Shown: positions 1 to 8,983, counted from the first letter of the stretch. The stretch is 64,000 nt of DNA from Pedobacter sp. PLR (GCF_026239675.1 NZ_JAPIVQ010000002.1:186001-250000); one strand, 5' to 3'. Translations and numbers: made by a program. Notes: generated by a model from the sequence alone, not told the origin.

Positions 1-1687
1 TGATCAATAGTTTTTTGTTGTCTACATAAGACTTGGCTTTCAACCATCTTGCTGCAGTTGTATAATCTTTCATCTCCCATTTGCCCAGGTTACGGTGCAT
101 TAAAGCCACACCCTCTTTACCGAATTGTCCGGAAGCACGGTGATCTACTGCAATCTGGATGATTCCTTCATTAGACCAGTACTGAGGAGCTGTACCTTTC
201 CAGGTATTCGTTACCGTACCTGCATTCGGACCGCCATAAATACTCATGACAACCGGGTATCTTTTGTTGGCATCAAAATCTGTCGGGTAAGTAATCACAG
301 CCGGCAATTGGTAACCGTCTTCCGTAGGAATAGTGATCATTTCCGTTTTACCGAAGTTATACTGCGCGAAATCTGCTGATTTACTGTTGCCCAATTCCTT
401 TACCACCTTACCATTATTGTCTAGTAATGTTCTCTTTGGCGGAGTCGTTACATTGGAATAAGTAGTAATGAAGTAACGGCCATTCGGAGAAAGTTGTACC
501 TGGTGCGTGTAATCACCGAAAGTCAGCCTTTTCAGGTTTTTACCATTGTAATCTACGCGGTAAAAATCAGAACGTGTAGAAGCCTCTTTGCGGGCATTGA
601 AATAAACAACTTTGTTTTTCTCATCTACATGAACTAAACTCGTTACCTGCCATTTGCCGGAAGTGATCGGGTTGATCAGCTTTCCTGCTAAAGTATACAG
701 GTAAAAATGTGCCCAACCTGTTTTATCACTTTTCAGGATATAGTGTTTTTTATCCTTTAAATATTCAATACGACCATCATAATCCAGGTCTACCCAGGAA
801 GATTGTTTCTCGTCATAAATCTCTTTCTTACTTCCTGTAGCAGGGTTCACCGCATAGAATTTCAGGTTATCCTGACCGCGGTTCATCCACTGTACCATCA
901 GGCTGCTGCCATCATAGCTCCAGTACGGTGTGCCGAAATACTGGTCGTCTTTTTCATTGAAATCTGCCCAGGTAACTGTACCACCAGCAACAGGAACGAA
1001 ACCGACTTTTACTTCCGGATTTGGATCACCAGCCTTAGGGTATCTTGTTTTCTCAGTATAACCATGCTGACCTGTAGAACCATTAATCGGGAACATCGGA
1101 ACCTTAGTATCATCGAAATGCATGAAAGCAATATTCTTGCTGTCCGGCGACCACCAGAAGGCTTTGTATTCTGTAGCGCGTCCTAAAATCTCTTCAAAAT
1201 ATACCCATGATGACCAACCGTTATAGATTACGTCAGTACCATCAGTAGTGTATCTCGTTTCTTTTCCAGTCTCCACATCTACCGAATATAAATCGTTATC
1301 GCGGGTAAAAGCGATGTATTTACCATCAGGAGATAGGGTAGGATTCTTTTCTTCTGCTTTAGTATTGGTCAGTTGTTTTGCGGCTTCTTTTCCGTATTGA
1401 ATAAAAATATCATTGTTTCTGATGTTCACATTCACATTGCTCTTTGGAGCAGGTGTATAAGGTGTTCTGTCACCTGTTTTTATAGCTACGGCGTATAATT
1501 TACGATCTGTAGCATCCATTTCAATATAATGGTTGTCGTCTGACCAGCCATTTACCATATTCATCGGCTTGGTTAGTGATAACTCTTTGCCCATTGTTTG
1601 TTGTTGGCTCAACCTTTTCAGTTGTGCCTGTACCGTATAGCTGAAGCAAAACGATGCCGCTAAACTGATAAGTACTGTTTTTTTCAT
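1..1687 (-). CDS. Dipeptidyl-peptidase IV (S9 family), C-terminus cut off by window edge
   Basis: Reading the minus strand from an ATG at 1687 gives an open frame of 562 codons that runs off the left edge. It starts with a signal peptide (MKKTVLISLAASFCFSYTVQA, followed by Q), so the protein is exported. The rest looks like the beta-propeller of DPP IV: repeats such as NPTLSPDGKYIAFTRDNDLY and AFWWSPDSKNIAFMHFDD, then the entry to the alpha/beta-hydrolase domain (YPVVMSIYGGPNAG, QIAVDHRASGQFG). The catalytic GWSYGG serine region should lie beyond the window and cannot be checked. The family removes X-Pro dipeptides from peptides in the periplasm. A 76-residue frame at 1521-1751 on the same strand is out of phase with it and is not a gene. 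Confidence 0.9.
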   Translation of the reverse strand, partial: MKKTVLISLAASFCFSYTVQAQLKRLSQQQTMGKELSLTKPMNMVNGWSDDNHYIEMDATDRKLYAVAIKTGDRTPYTPAPKSNVNVNIRNNDIFIQYGKEAAKQLTNTKAEEKNPTLSPDGKYIAFTRDNDLYSVDVETGKETRYTTDGTDVIYNGWSSWVYFEEILGRATEYKAFWWSPDSKNIAFMHFDDTKVPMFPINGSTGQHGYTEKTRYPKAGDPNPEVKVGFVPVAGGTVTWADFNEKDDQYFGTPYWSYDGSSLMVQWMNRGQDNLKFYAVNPATGSKKEIYDEKQSSWVDLDYDGRIEYLKDKKHYILKSDKTGWAHFYLYTLAGKLINPITSGKWQVTSLVHVDEKNKVVYFNARKEASTRSDFYRVDYNGKNLKRLTFGDYTHQVQLSPNGRYFITTYSNVTTPPKRTLLDNNGKVVKELGNSKSADFAQYNFGKTEMITIPTEDGYQLPAVITYPTDFDANKRYPVVMSIYGGPNAGTVTNTWKGTAPQYWSNEGIIQIAVDHRASGQFGKEGVALMHRNLGKWEMKDYTTAARWLKAKSYVDNKKLLI

Positions 1688-1735
1688 TTAGTGTATAATT
1701 GTGTGTTAATGTTGATACGAAACCTAATAAAAAAA

Positions 1736-1759
1736 AGGCGCCCTGGTTCAAAGGCGCCT
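1736..1759 (-). terminator. Rho-independent terminator after ilvE
   Basis: On the minus strand AGGCGCC pairs with GGCGCCT across a 10-base loop and is followed by a run of eight T. It lies 34 bases past the aminotransferase stop and before the DPP IV start, so it separates the two genes. Confidence 0.8.
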
Positions 1760-1792
1760 CACAAAAATTATTTACAGCAATGTGCTATAAAT

Positions 1793-2857
1793 TTACAAGA
1801 TAAAATTCCATCCGAATTCGTCCGGAGCAAGTCCGTAACGGATGTCATTTAATGTTTTTGCAATACCTGCAGAAATGGTACGTGTAGCAGGATCGGTTAA
1901 AGTATATAATTTACCTTCGTAACCAATTTCACCGATTGGTGTAACTGTAGCGGCAGTACCAGCTGCAAAAGCATCTGTTAAACGACCGTTTTCAATGCCT
2001 TCAATCACTTCTTTCACGCTCACACGTCTTTCTTCAACTTCAATACCTGCGTGTTTAGCAAGTTTGATAATAGTATCACGTGTTACGCCATCCAATACTG
2101 TACTTCTTACCGAAGGTGTTACCAGTTTTCCATCGATCACAAAAATCAGATTCGCTGTTCCTGCTTCTTCGATAAACTCATGCGTTACGGCATCAGTCCA
2201 GATCAACTGATCGAAACCAGCTTTCGTAGCTTCCGCAAACGGGAACAATGAACGCGCATAGTTACCAGCAGTTTTGGCATAGCCTACACCACCTTCATCT
2301 GCACGGGTATATTCAGTTTCAATTTTAACTTTTAAAGCTTTGCTGTAGTAAGGACCTGTTGGAGTCGTTAATAAACAGAAAGTATATTTATCTGAGGCTT
2401 TAACACCCAGGTAAGGATCTGTAGCGAACATTACCGGACGGATGTATAAAGAATAACCATCCTGATTAGGTACCCAGTTTTTGTCAATGTCAATCAGGGC
2501 TGCAATACCCTGCATGAAAATATCTTCAGGAATCGATGGCATTGCCATACGAGCTGCTGATTTATTAAAACGCTCAAAATTCTTGTCCGCTCTGAAAACG
2601 CTAACCGTATCATTTGGTTGACGGTAAGCTTTCATGCCTTCAAAAATCGCCTGTCCATAGTGAAGGGCAGAGATTGCCGGGCTCATTGGAATCGGACCAT
2701 AAGGAAGAACCTGTAAGTTTTTCCATGCGCCATCTTCATATTCGGCAATAAACATGTGATCGGAAAACACCTTTCCGAAGGGAAGTTGTGAAAAGTCTGT
2801 TACAGTTAGTCTGCTTTGTTCAGTTTTCGTGATGGTTATATCCAGTGTCTCGTTCAT
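1793..2857 (-). CDS. ilvE: Branched-chain amino acid aminotransferase
   Basis: Transfers the amino group between glutamate and the branched-chain 2-oxo acids, the last step of leucine, isoleucine and valine synthesis and the first of their breakdown; cytoplasmic, PLP-dependent. The 354-residue protein has the type found in eukaryotic BCAT1/2 and many bacteria: HYGQAIFEGMKAYR near residue 66, and GYAKTAGNYA with the PLP lysine at about K195, then EAGTANLIF near residue 230. The longer frame reaches back only to a TTG at 2881; the ATG at 2857 (MNETLDITIT) fits the family's N-terminus and is chosen here. It stands alone between a terminator and the dioxygenase gene. Confidence 0.95.
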   Translation of the reverse strand: MNETLDITITKTEQSRLTVTDFSQLPFGKVFSDHMFIAEYEDGAWKNLQVLPYGPIPMSPAISALHYGQAIFEGMKAYRQPNDTVSVFRADKNFERFNKSAARMAMPSIPEDIFMQGIAALIDIDKNWVPNQDGYSLYIRPVMFATDPYLGVKASDKYTFCLLTTPTGPYYSKALKVKIETEYTRADEGGVGYAKTAGNYARSLFPFAEATKAGFDQLIWTDAVTHEFIEEAGTANLIFVIDGKLVTPSVRSTVLDGVTRDTIIKLAKHAGIEVEERRVSVKEVIEGIENGRLTDAFAAGTAATVTPIGEIGYEGKLYTLTDPATRTISAGIAKTLNDIRYGLAPDEFGWNFIL

Positions 2858-2977
2858 TTCAATTCGTATTTCTAATGGCAAATCTACTAAAAAATGCCAC
2901 GCTTATTAGTTTTATTTGTATTTTAAAAGGGGCTTTATTGGTGTTTAAAATACACTAAGCTCCCTTATTTATGCTGC

Positions 2978-3940
2978 TTATCCCCGCAGGTCTTTCAGCA
3001 CATTGATCACCCAGCCTTTACCCCATTCTGCGATCTGTTCTTCCGTCCATAGGAAAGGGTAGAAGATTCTCTTTTGAAAACGCGGAGGCAGGTATTTCTG
3101 CCAGTTTGTGCCACCGGTTGCGGCAATGTCTACCGGATCTCTTTCCAGGTAACGAACTGCTGATTTATAATGAGAAAGCGGCCATTCTACATTCACAAAA
3201 AGGTCCAGCTTTTTCAGCTCTTCTTCTAAAGCGCTGACGTCCTGCCCCTGATCTTTCAATTGATGGTAAAGCGCTGAGAAATTGCTTTCTTTCCGGTCTT
3301 TCACCAGTTGTAAAAATTGAGCAGCATATTTATGGATGAACTGCTTTAAAGTCAGCGTTTGCTTGCCTGTCGCCAATTCTGTAGCACCAGCTTTCCAGTA
3401 GATATTTTCGAACTGCTCTTCAATGGAAGCATCTTTCAATTCTTCTCTTTTATCTTTCTCTACCAGGCGGATAAAATCCGTCGCACAGATTTCGATCATC
3501 CGGTACTGGCCGGATTGAAAACCACTTGCCGGCAGCAGAGACATACGGAATTTAAGAAATTGTTCTTTTTCCATGCCATTTACCATCACCTCAAAAGAAG
3601 AGACCAAAGCCGTAAAATAGGCGTTAATCCTTTTCACACGATCCGTAAAAAAAGTAACGGTCAGTGTTTCTTTAGCAACTGCAATCTGCTTGAACTCATG
3701 TAAACAAAGTTTAAAATACAACTCTGTAATCTGGTGATACATGATGAAGATTTCTTCGTCCGGGAAGGAAGTCTTCGGATGCTGCAAACTGAGCAGGGTA
3801 TCCAAATGAATGTAATCCCAATACGTTAAGAAATCGGCATATAGCAAACCGTCCAGGTAGGCTGACATATCCTGGCCCATCGCTGCATATTTTTCCTGCA
3901 GCTTGTCCAGCTTGTCTTTAATTTGTGGGGTCAGTTCCAT
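2978..3940 (-). CDS. Tryptophan 2,3-dioxygenase family protein (divergent)
   Basis: Haem enzyme family that opens the indole ring of tryptophan to N-formylkynurenine. Of the 320 residues, the hallmark segments are YWDYIHLDTLLSLQHP (40-55), FIMYHQITELYFKL (65-78, with the distal histidine at 69), SGFQSGQYRMIE (139-150, with the substrate arginine at 147) and WPLSHYKSAVRYL followed by ATGGTNW (253-280). H257 sits where the haem-ligating histidine is expected. The usual GxKxGTGGSSG segment is altered to DPVDIAATGGTNW. The start is the ATG at 3940; the frame can be extended only to a TTG at 3952. No other kynurenine-pathway gene lies nearby, so the substrate is an inference from the family. Confidence 0.85.
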   Translation of the reverse strand: MELTPQIKDKLDKLQEKYAAMGQDMSAYLDGLLYADFLTYWDYIHLDTLLSLQHPKTSFPDEEIFIMYHQITELYFKLCLHEFKQIAVAKETLTVTFFTDRVKRINAYFTALVSSFEVMVNGMEKEQFLKFRMSLLPASGFQSGQYRMIEICATDFIRLVEKDKREELKDASIEEQFENIYWKAGATELATGKQTLTLKQFIHKYAAQFLQLVKDRKESNFSALYHQLKDQGQDVSALEEELKKLDLFVNVEWPLSHYKSAVRYLERDPVDIAATGGTNWQKYLPPRFQKRIFYPFLWTEEQIAEWGKGWVINVLKDLRG

Positions 3941-3952
3941 GATTAATCGCAA

Positions 3953-4125
3953 ATAAAATGCCCTGAATTACCAGTACAACGTCTTGAATCAGCAGGGTAA
4001 TAAATACCCTGAAATGCCTTACAATTGCGGAATTACCAGCGCATACCTTGAATTTTCAGGGCATTACACGGAATGATCCCCGTAATGCCCTGAATTACTA
4101 ATACAATACCCTGAATTTAATGGTA
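3953..4125. repeat. Cluster of degenerate CCCTGAATTAC repeats with two hairpins
   Basis: The space between the dioxygenase start and the phosphatase stop is filled with variants of a CCCTGAAT(T)AC word in both orientations. One pair makes a perfect 13-bp stem (TTCAGGGCATTAC at about 4054-4066 against GTAATGCCCTGAA at about 4082-4094). A second makes a 7-bp stem (CAGGGTA-ataaa-TACCCTG at about 3993-4011). One more copy (CCCTGAATTT, about 4109-4118) lies inside the last codons of the phosphatase gene. On the minus strand the 13-bp stem directly follows the stop codon, so it may act as a 3' end or terminator, although it lacks a T-run. Confidence 0.7.
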
Positions 4126-5396
4126 TGTTCAATTTTCTTCAGAGATTTAAAAACTTGTTTATCGTATTCCGAATTGATGTCGGTGATCACATATCCGATC
4201 TCCGGATTGGTCATCAAAAACTGTCCGACGATATTAATGTCATGTTTCGCAAAAACGGTATTGATCTTCGCCATAATCCCCGGAACATTCTGGTGAATAT
4301 GGATCAGACGGTGTGATTTCTCAATCCTTGGCAATTGTAGGTTCGGGAAGTTATTACTCAAATGAGTAGTTCCCGTATTCATAAAGTCGATCATTCTTTT
4401 AGGAATGAAAGTCAGGTTTCTCGGGTTTGATTTCAAATCGTCGAACACCACTACACCTTGTTTGGTACAGGTAGGTAAGTCGACTTTGTTTTTCGATTGA
4501 CCCAGGTAACCAATGGTCTTCAATTTCACCGCTCTGGTCAGTTGATCCAGGGTCAGTTTCTCGCCATCAGCCAATAACAACATGTGCACATCGGCTATAT
4601 ACTTCTCTTCAAATGAAGTTTTATGACGGATAGAAAAGCCGTCTTTTTTCAGCAAGGCGATACTTTCCGGATTTACTTCCCCGATTACCAGACATAAGAT
4701 CCTGTTTTTAGGGTAAGAAATTGCCCTTGGCAGGTTGTTAACATATAAAAACTCGTCGAAACTTGGTGTTACGTGGTCTGCTTTTTTAACAATGCTCTCT
4801 CTGGAAATGTTTTCCGTAAAGGCATAGAATTTTTTAATCAGTCCGCTTTCTCTAAGCTGGAAATCAGAATAGCCGTCGCCGATACCATAAAGATTACCTT
4901 CCAGGTTCAGCTGTTGCATTAATTTCACTTTACCACCTTCTTCACTTAAAGGATTGGAATGGTCGTAATCTATAATTTTACCATCGCCGGTGGTGACAAA
5001 CGTATTGGCGTAAATATTTTCTTTTTTAATGTGATATTGGCTCACCACAGGAGTGATAAACTCTTTAAAACCACCAGAAACAATCAAAACCTCATCAGCA
5101 TGTTTCTTAAAGAAATCCGCATTGCGGGAGAAAGAGGCAGATACCTTTTTCTTTAAACGGGTAATCAGCTGCTTCAGATGGTCTTCTGTAGCTTCTAATA
5201 ATTTTACCCTTTGCGCTAAGCTCTCGCCGAAAGAAAGTTTTCCTTCCATGGCAAGGTTGGTGTAGTCCTCAATCTTTTTGAAGATGGCTTCCTTATCAGG
5301 ATGCTTTTTCAGGGAGATACGGGCCAGCTCATCCAATGCCTCTACCTGTGTAAAGGTGCTGTCGAAATCAATGATGTAAATGTTCTTCTGGTTCAT
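4098..5396 (-). CDS. Phosphoserine phosphatase fused to a SerA relic with ACT domain
   Basis: Residues 1-215 are a HAD-type phosphoserine phosphatase: DFDSTFT at 10-16 (nucleophile D10, acid D12), SGG at 108-110, K156 region, and GIGDGYSD at 171-178. It should make L-serine from phosphoserine. Residues 225-432 match 3-phosphoglycerate dehydrogenase of the E. coli SerA type but without its NAD-binding domain: GYLGQSKNKVDL (about 296-307) is followed directly by RMIDFMNTGTTHLSNNFP (334-351), then the ACT domain RLIHIHQNVPGI to the C-terminus. The E. coli serine-binding residues H344, N346 and N364 align with H368, N370 and N388 at the same spacing. I infer a serine-sensing phosphatase. The gene follows the SDR gene with a 4-base gap, so they probably share a transcript. 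Confidence 0.88.
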   Translation of the reverse strand: MNQKNIYIIDFDSTFTQVEALDELARISLKKHPDKEAIFKKIEDYTNLAMEGKLSFGESLAQRVKLLEATEDHLKQLITRLKKKVSASFSRNADFFKKHADEVLIVSGGFKEFITPVVSQYHIKKENIYANTFVTTGDGKIIDYDHSNPLSEEGGKVKLMQQLNLEGNLYGIGDGYSDFQLRESGLIKKFYAFTENISRESIVKKADHVTPSFDEFLYVNNLPRAISYPKNRILCLVIGEVNPESIALLKKDGFSIRHKTSFEEKYIADVHMLLLADGEKLTLDQLTRAVKLKTIGYLGQSKNKVDLPTCTKQGVVVFDDLKSNPRNLTFIPKRMIDFMNTGTTHLSNNFPNLQLPRIEKSHRLIHIHQNVPGIMAKINTVFAKHDINIVGQFLMTNPEIGYVITDINSEYDKQVFKSLKKIEHTIKFRVLY

Positions 5397-5400
5397 AATT

Positions 5401-6378
5401 TTAATGAAGTGAAACCTGTTTCAAGGCCTGGCAAGTTTCCGCCACGCTCTGATCTAAGGGTTTAAAGGTTATTCCAATCGTATCAATTATCTTTTTATTG
5501 CTGTATAAACTTTCATTAAGGCTGCTTCTGGCGGCATCACTGGTTAAGGCAGCCGGCTTTCCGGTAAAAAAGGAAGCGAGTTTTGCAGCTCTCCAGGCGA
5601 TACCCAGCATCCATGGTCTGGCCTCTTTTGAGGGTGCTTTAACGCCAAAACCTTTCGCGATTTCGGCAAAGAGGCGCTGGTAATTATAATTTTCCGAAGA
5701 GAGGGTAAAGCGCTCTTCGCTGATGTTACTGTTCATTAAAGCGATCATGCTTTTGGCTACATCTGCTACATCGACCAATCCGGTTGCCCCTTTGGTATAA
5801 TAAGAAAGGCCATCTTTTACGAGCTTAAATATTGCGCCGCTGCCTTCAAAACCGGCCCCGCCACCAATAATCACAGATGGATTAACAATTACGGCTTCCA
5901 GTCCTTCGGCAATGCCACGCCACACCTCCATCTCTCCTTCATATTTGGAGATGGCATAAGTATGCGCTTTGGAGTCGTACTCCCAGAAATCTTTTTCTGT
6001 AATGAGCGCGCCTTTTTTCGCATTCCCTAAGGCGGCAACAGAGCTCACATGTAAAAGCCTGATTTGATTTTCCACACAAAGGTTGACCACATTACTGGTG
6101 CCCTCGATGTTTACTTTCAGTAATTTTGCCTTGTCTTTAGGATCAAAAGAAACCATTGCGGCACAGTGATACACCTGTGTAATGCCTTCAAAAGCATCCT
6201 CCAGGGTAGAAAAGTCGTTCAGGTCTGCAACAACCCAGCTGATCAGGGTATTGTCTTTCAGTAATGCCGGAATCACAGAATTCACCCGCTTTAAAGCCCT
6301 GAGCTTAATTCCTTGTCCCGTAAGTTGATGTATTAATTCTGCCCCTAAAAATCCAGTAGCACCGGTAACCAATATCAT
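5401..6378 (-). CDS. NAD(P)-dependent epimerase/dehydratase, extended SDR
   Basis: A 325-residue soluble Rossmann enzyme. It has the nucleotide-binding motif TGATGFLG at residues 5-12, the serine region VSSVAAL near 111-117, and the catalytic YAISK with Y141 and K145. The sequence resembles the dihydroflavonol-reductase/3-beta-hydroxysteroid-dehydrogenase branch of extended SDRs, so the substrate is open. The frame extends to a TTG at 6417, but the ATG at 6378 puts the Rossmann motif at its normal place and is preferred. It is divergent from the arginase-fold gene with a 74-base gap that must hold both promoters, and precedes the phosphatase fusion with a 4-base gap. Confidence 0.85.
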   Translation of the reverse strand: MILVTGATGFLGAELIHQLTGQGIKLRALKRVNSVIPALLKDNTLISWVVADLNDFSTLEDAFEGITQVYHCAAMVSFDPKDKAKLLKVNIEGTSNVVNLCVENQIRLLHVSSVAALGNAKKGALITEKDFWEYDSKAHTYAISKYEGEMEVWRGIAEGLEAVIVNPSVIIGGGAGFEGSGAIFKLVKDGLSYYTKGATGLVDVADVAKSMIALMNSNISEERFTLSSENYNYQRLFAEIAKGFGVKAPSKEARPWMLGIAWRAAKLASFFTGKPAALTSDAARSSLNESLYSNKKIIDTIGITFKPLDQSVAETCQALKQVSLH

Positions 6379-6452
6379 TTTATTATTTTTAGGATGTTCA
6401 TTAAAATATGATCTCAAAAATAGATATTTGACAGATACCTTTATAATACATT

Positions 6453-7634
6453 ATGTCATTATCAGATTTTTTTTCAGCAGTCAACCCCGATAAATTTGCG
6501 CCGAAACAAGGATTCTATGCCAGTCAGTTAGGTTTAAGGGCCGGATTCTACACCGATAAATTTCCGGAACTTGGGGAAAATCAATACGATATTGCCATTT
6601 TTGGGGTACAAGATGACCGTGCTGCGGTAAATAATGAGGGTTGTGGCCTCGGTCCGGACTATTTCAGGGCGCAGTTTTATGCCTTGCATGAGGGTGCTTT
6701 CGAAAGCAGGATCATCGATTTAGGGAACATCAAACCCGGCGCTTCTATTTCTGATACTTATGTAGCGGTAAAAATGGCGGTTGGGGAACTGATCAAACTG
6801 AACATTATTCCGGTAATTATTGGCGGCGGACAAGACCTGACCTATGCGCAATATCTGGCTTATGAGAGTCTGGAGCAAAAGGTAGACCTCGTTGTGGTGG
6901 ACAGCAAATTCGACCTGGACGAAGAAGATCAGGAAGGGCTTGCCGCAAAATCAGACACCTACCTCAACAAAATATTATTACACCAACCCAACTACCTGTT
7001 TAATTTCAGTAATGTGGGCTATCAGACTTATTTCGTGAATCAGGATAGCCTGAAGGTCATGAGCAAGTTATATTTTGATGCCCACCGACTGGGAGAATTT
7101 ACCGACGACATCACTTTAACGGAGCCGATTATCCGCAATGCGAACATGATCAGCTTTGATATTGGGGCCATCAGGTCTTCTGATGCGGTGGCCAATGCCA
7201 ATGCCGGGCCGAACGGTTTTTATGGCGAACAGGCATGTCGGATTACCCGATATGCAGGGATGAGCGATAAGCTGACTTCCATCGGTTTTTATGAATTCAA
7301 TCCGGCCTTTGATCAGAACGGACAAACGGCTTTATTGCTTGCACAAATGGTCTGGTACTTCATAGAGGGCTTTTATAACCGCAAAAAAGATTTTCCATTG
7401 ACACCGAAATCGCAATACCTGATCTACCGTGCCAGCTTAAATGATGGTTCCGGAGACATGCTTTTTGTGAAAAGTAAAAAGTCCGACAGGTGGTGGATGC
7501 AGGTACCTTATCCATCCGGGATTACCAAAAACGAGCGCTACCATTTAGTGCCTTGTCGTTACGATGATTATACAATGGCCGTAAACGGAGAAATGCCGGA
7601 TTTATGGTGGAGAACCTATCAAAAGCTATTGTAA
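6453..7634 (+). CDS. Arginase/formimidoylglutamase-fold protein with degenerate metal site
   Basis: A 393-residue protein of the ureohydrolase superfamily, judged from the order of its core motifs: IIGGGQDLTYAQ (about 122-133), VVVDSKFDLDEED (147-159) and MISFDIGAIRSSDA (232-245). In active dimanganese ureohydrolases these read GGxHD, DAHxD and SFDxDxxDP. Here both metal histidines are replaced (H to Q127, H to K152) and one aspartate is a glycine (G238), while D128, D150, D154 and D236 remain. Classical Mn2 hydrolysis therefore looks unlikely. Automated pipelines would probably call it formimidoylglutamase; I would not assign that activity. There are no histidine-degradation genes around it. 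Confidence 0.8.
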   Translation: MSLSDFFSAVNPDKFAPKQGFYASQLGLRAGFYTDKFPELGENQYDIAIFGVQDDRAAVNNEGCGLGPDYFRAQFYALHEGAFESRIIDLGNIKPGASISDTYVAVKMAVGELIKLNIIPVIIGGGQDLTYAQYLAYESLEQKVDLVVVDSKFDLDEEDQEGLAAKSDTYLNKILLHQPNYLFNFSNVGYQTYFVNQDSLKVMSKLYFDAHRLGEFTDDITLTEPIIRNANMISFDIGAIRSSDAVANANAGPNGFYGEQACRITRYAGMSDKLTSIGFYEFNPAFDQNGQTALLLAQMVWYFIEGFYNRKKDFPLTPKSQYLIYRASLNDGSGDMLFVKSKKSDRWWMQVPYPSGITKNERYHLVPCRYDDYTMAVNGEMPDLWWRTYQKLL

Positions 7635-7801
7635 TTTTACATAAGTTCTCGCGTTATTGTCTTTAGGCTTCCTTATATTTGAGATATACATTCTTATAAT
7701 TGAAGTATAAATGTCTTATTATGGATAGGTATAGGTCCGAAAACGGCATGATTTGCTTGTAATAAGGCAGAAAATTTTAAACTAACGAAAATCAATATTA
7801 A

Positions 7802-8950
7802 ATGAAAAGAACACTAATCGCTGCGATCTGCTTATTGCCAATTGCAGGTATGTCGCAAGGAAAATTTACCGTTCAGGGTAAAGTTGGAAACTTAAATGCA
7901 CCTGCAAAGGCTTTTATCGCTTATAGAGTTGGAGCAGATCAAAAAACTGATTCCGCTGCGATTGTAGGTGGTAAATTTACTTTTCAAGGTCCTATTACTG
8001 GTATTTCTCAGGCACAAATCTTTGTTAAACACAATAATGATGTGGTTGATCCTGAAAAACGTGTGGCTCCTGATGCCCTGTCTTTTTACTTAGAGCCAAA
8101 AGAAATTCAGATCATTTCTGTTAAAGATTCTATCATCCATGCAACTGTTAAAGGTTCTAAAGTAAATGATGAGAATGCAAAATATAAAGCACTGACTAAA
8201 TCTGTTAGTGAAAAAAGTGGCGCTTTATTGGCAGAATACCGTGGTAAATCTGCGGAAGAGCGTAAAGATGAAGCTTACATGAAAACAGTATATGCTCGTG
8301 ATGAAGCGATTCAAAAAGAATTGGAAGCGATCAATGTTGCATTTATTGCCGCTAATCCAAATTCTTACGTTGCTTTAGTAGCTTTCCGTGGTGGTTTAGG
8401 AGAAATTGACCCTGCAGTAGATGAGCCTATCTTTAACAAGTTCTCTGCGGAAGTTAAAAACACAGATTTAGGTAAGAATATTGCCGGTATGTTTGCTTCG
8501 TCAAAAAGGACTCAGGTAGGACAAATGGCGATGGATTTCACTCAGAATGATGCGAATGACAAGCCGGTGAAATTATCTGATTTCAAAGGTAAATATGTGT
8601 TGCTTGATTTCTGGGCTTCATGGTGTGGACCTTGTCGTCAGGAAAACCCTAACGTAGTTGCTGCCTTTAATAAATATAAAGACAAAAACTTTACGGTTCT
8701 TGGTGTTTCTTTAGACCGTCCGGGTCAAAAGAAAGCCTGGTTAGATGCTATTGAAAAAGACGGTTTAGCCTGGACAAATGTTTCAGACTTAAACTTCTGG
8801 AACAATGCAGTAGCAAAAACTTATGGCATCCAGTCTATTCCTGCAAATTACCTGATCGATCCAACAGGAAAAATCATCGCTAAAAATATCAGAGGCGAGG
8901 AATTGCAGACTAAACTTGCGGAAATTTTAAGCGCAGCAAAATCTAAATAG
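7802..8950 (+). CDS. Exported TlpA-like thioredoxin-fold protein with N-terminal DUF4369-type domain
   Basis: A signal peptide (MKRTLIAAICLLPIAGMS before Q) leads into a beta-rich N-terminal domain typical of the DUF4369 region of Bacteroidota thiol-disulfide proteins, then a helical linker, then a TlpA/AhpC-TSA-type thioredoxin domain from about residue 240. The redox motif WASWCGPCRQEN lies around residues 271-282, and the cis-proline region reads IQSIPANYLI near 345. It probably reduces disulfides or supports cytochrome maturation in the periplasm. It is a single gene with its own leader and a strong terminator. Confidence 0.9.
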   Translation: MKRTLIAAICLLPIAGMSQGKFTVQGKVGNLNAPAKAFIAYRVGADQKTDSAAIVGGKFTFQGPITGISQAQIFVKHNNDVVDPEKRVAPDALSFYLEPKEIQIISVKDSIIHATVKGSKVNDENAKYKALTKSVSEKSGALLAEYRGKSAEERKDEAYMKTVYARDEAIQKELEAINVAFIAANPNSYVALVAFRGGLGEIDPAVDEPIFNKFSAEVKNTDLGKNIAGMFASSKRTQVGQMAMDFTQNDANDKPVKLSDFKGKYVLLDFWASWCGPCRQENPNVVAAFNKYKDKNFTVLGVSLDRPGQKKAWLDAIEKDGLAWTNVSDLNFWNNAVAKTYGIQSIPANYLIDPTGKIIAKNIRGEELQTKLAEILSAAKSK

Positions 8951-8983
8951 TATTGCTGTTGAGCAGAACTTAATAGTTTGAAT

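Noticed and set aside
803..1186. A 127-codon plus-strand open frame opposite the DPP IV gene
   Set aside because: It lies wholly antisense to a well supported coding frame and shows no domain or signal; a shadow frame.
2858..2881. Extension of ilvE to a TTG start at 2881
   Set aside because: The ATG at 2857 fits the family's N-terminus; the extra eight residues have no support.
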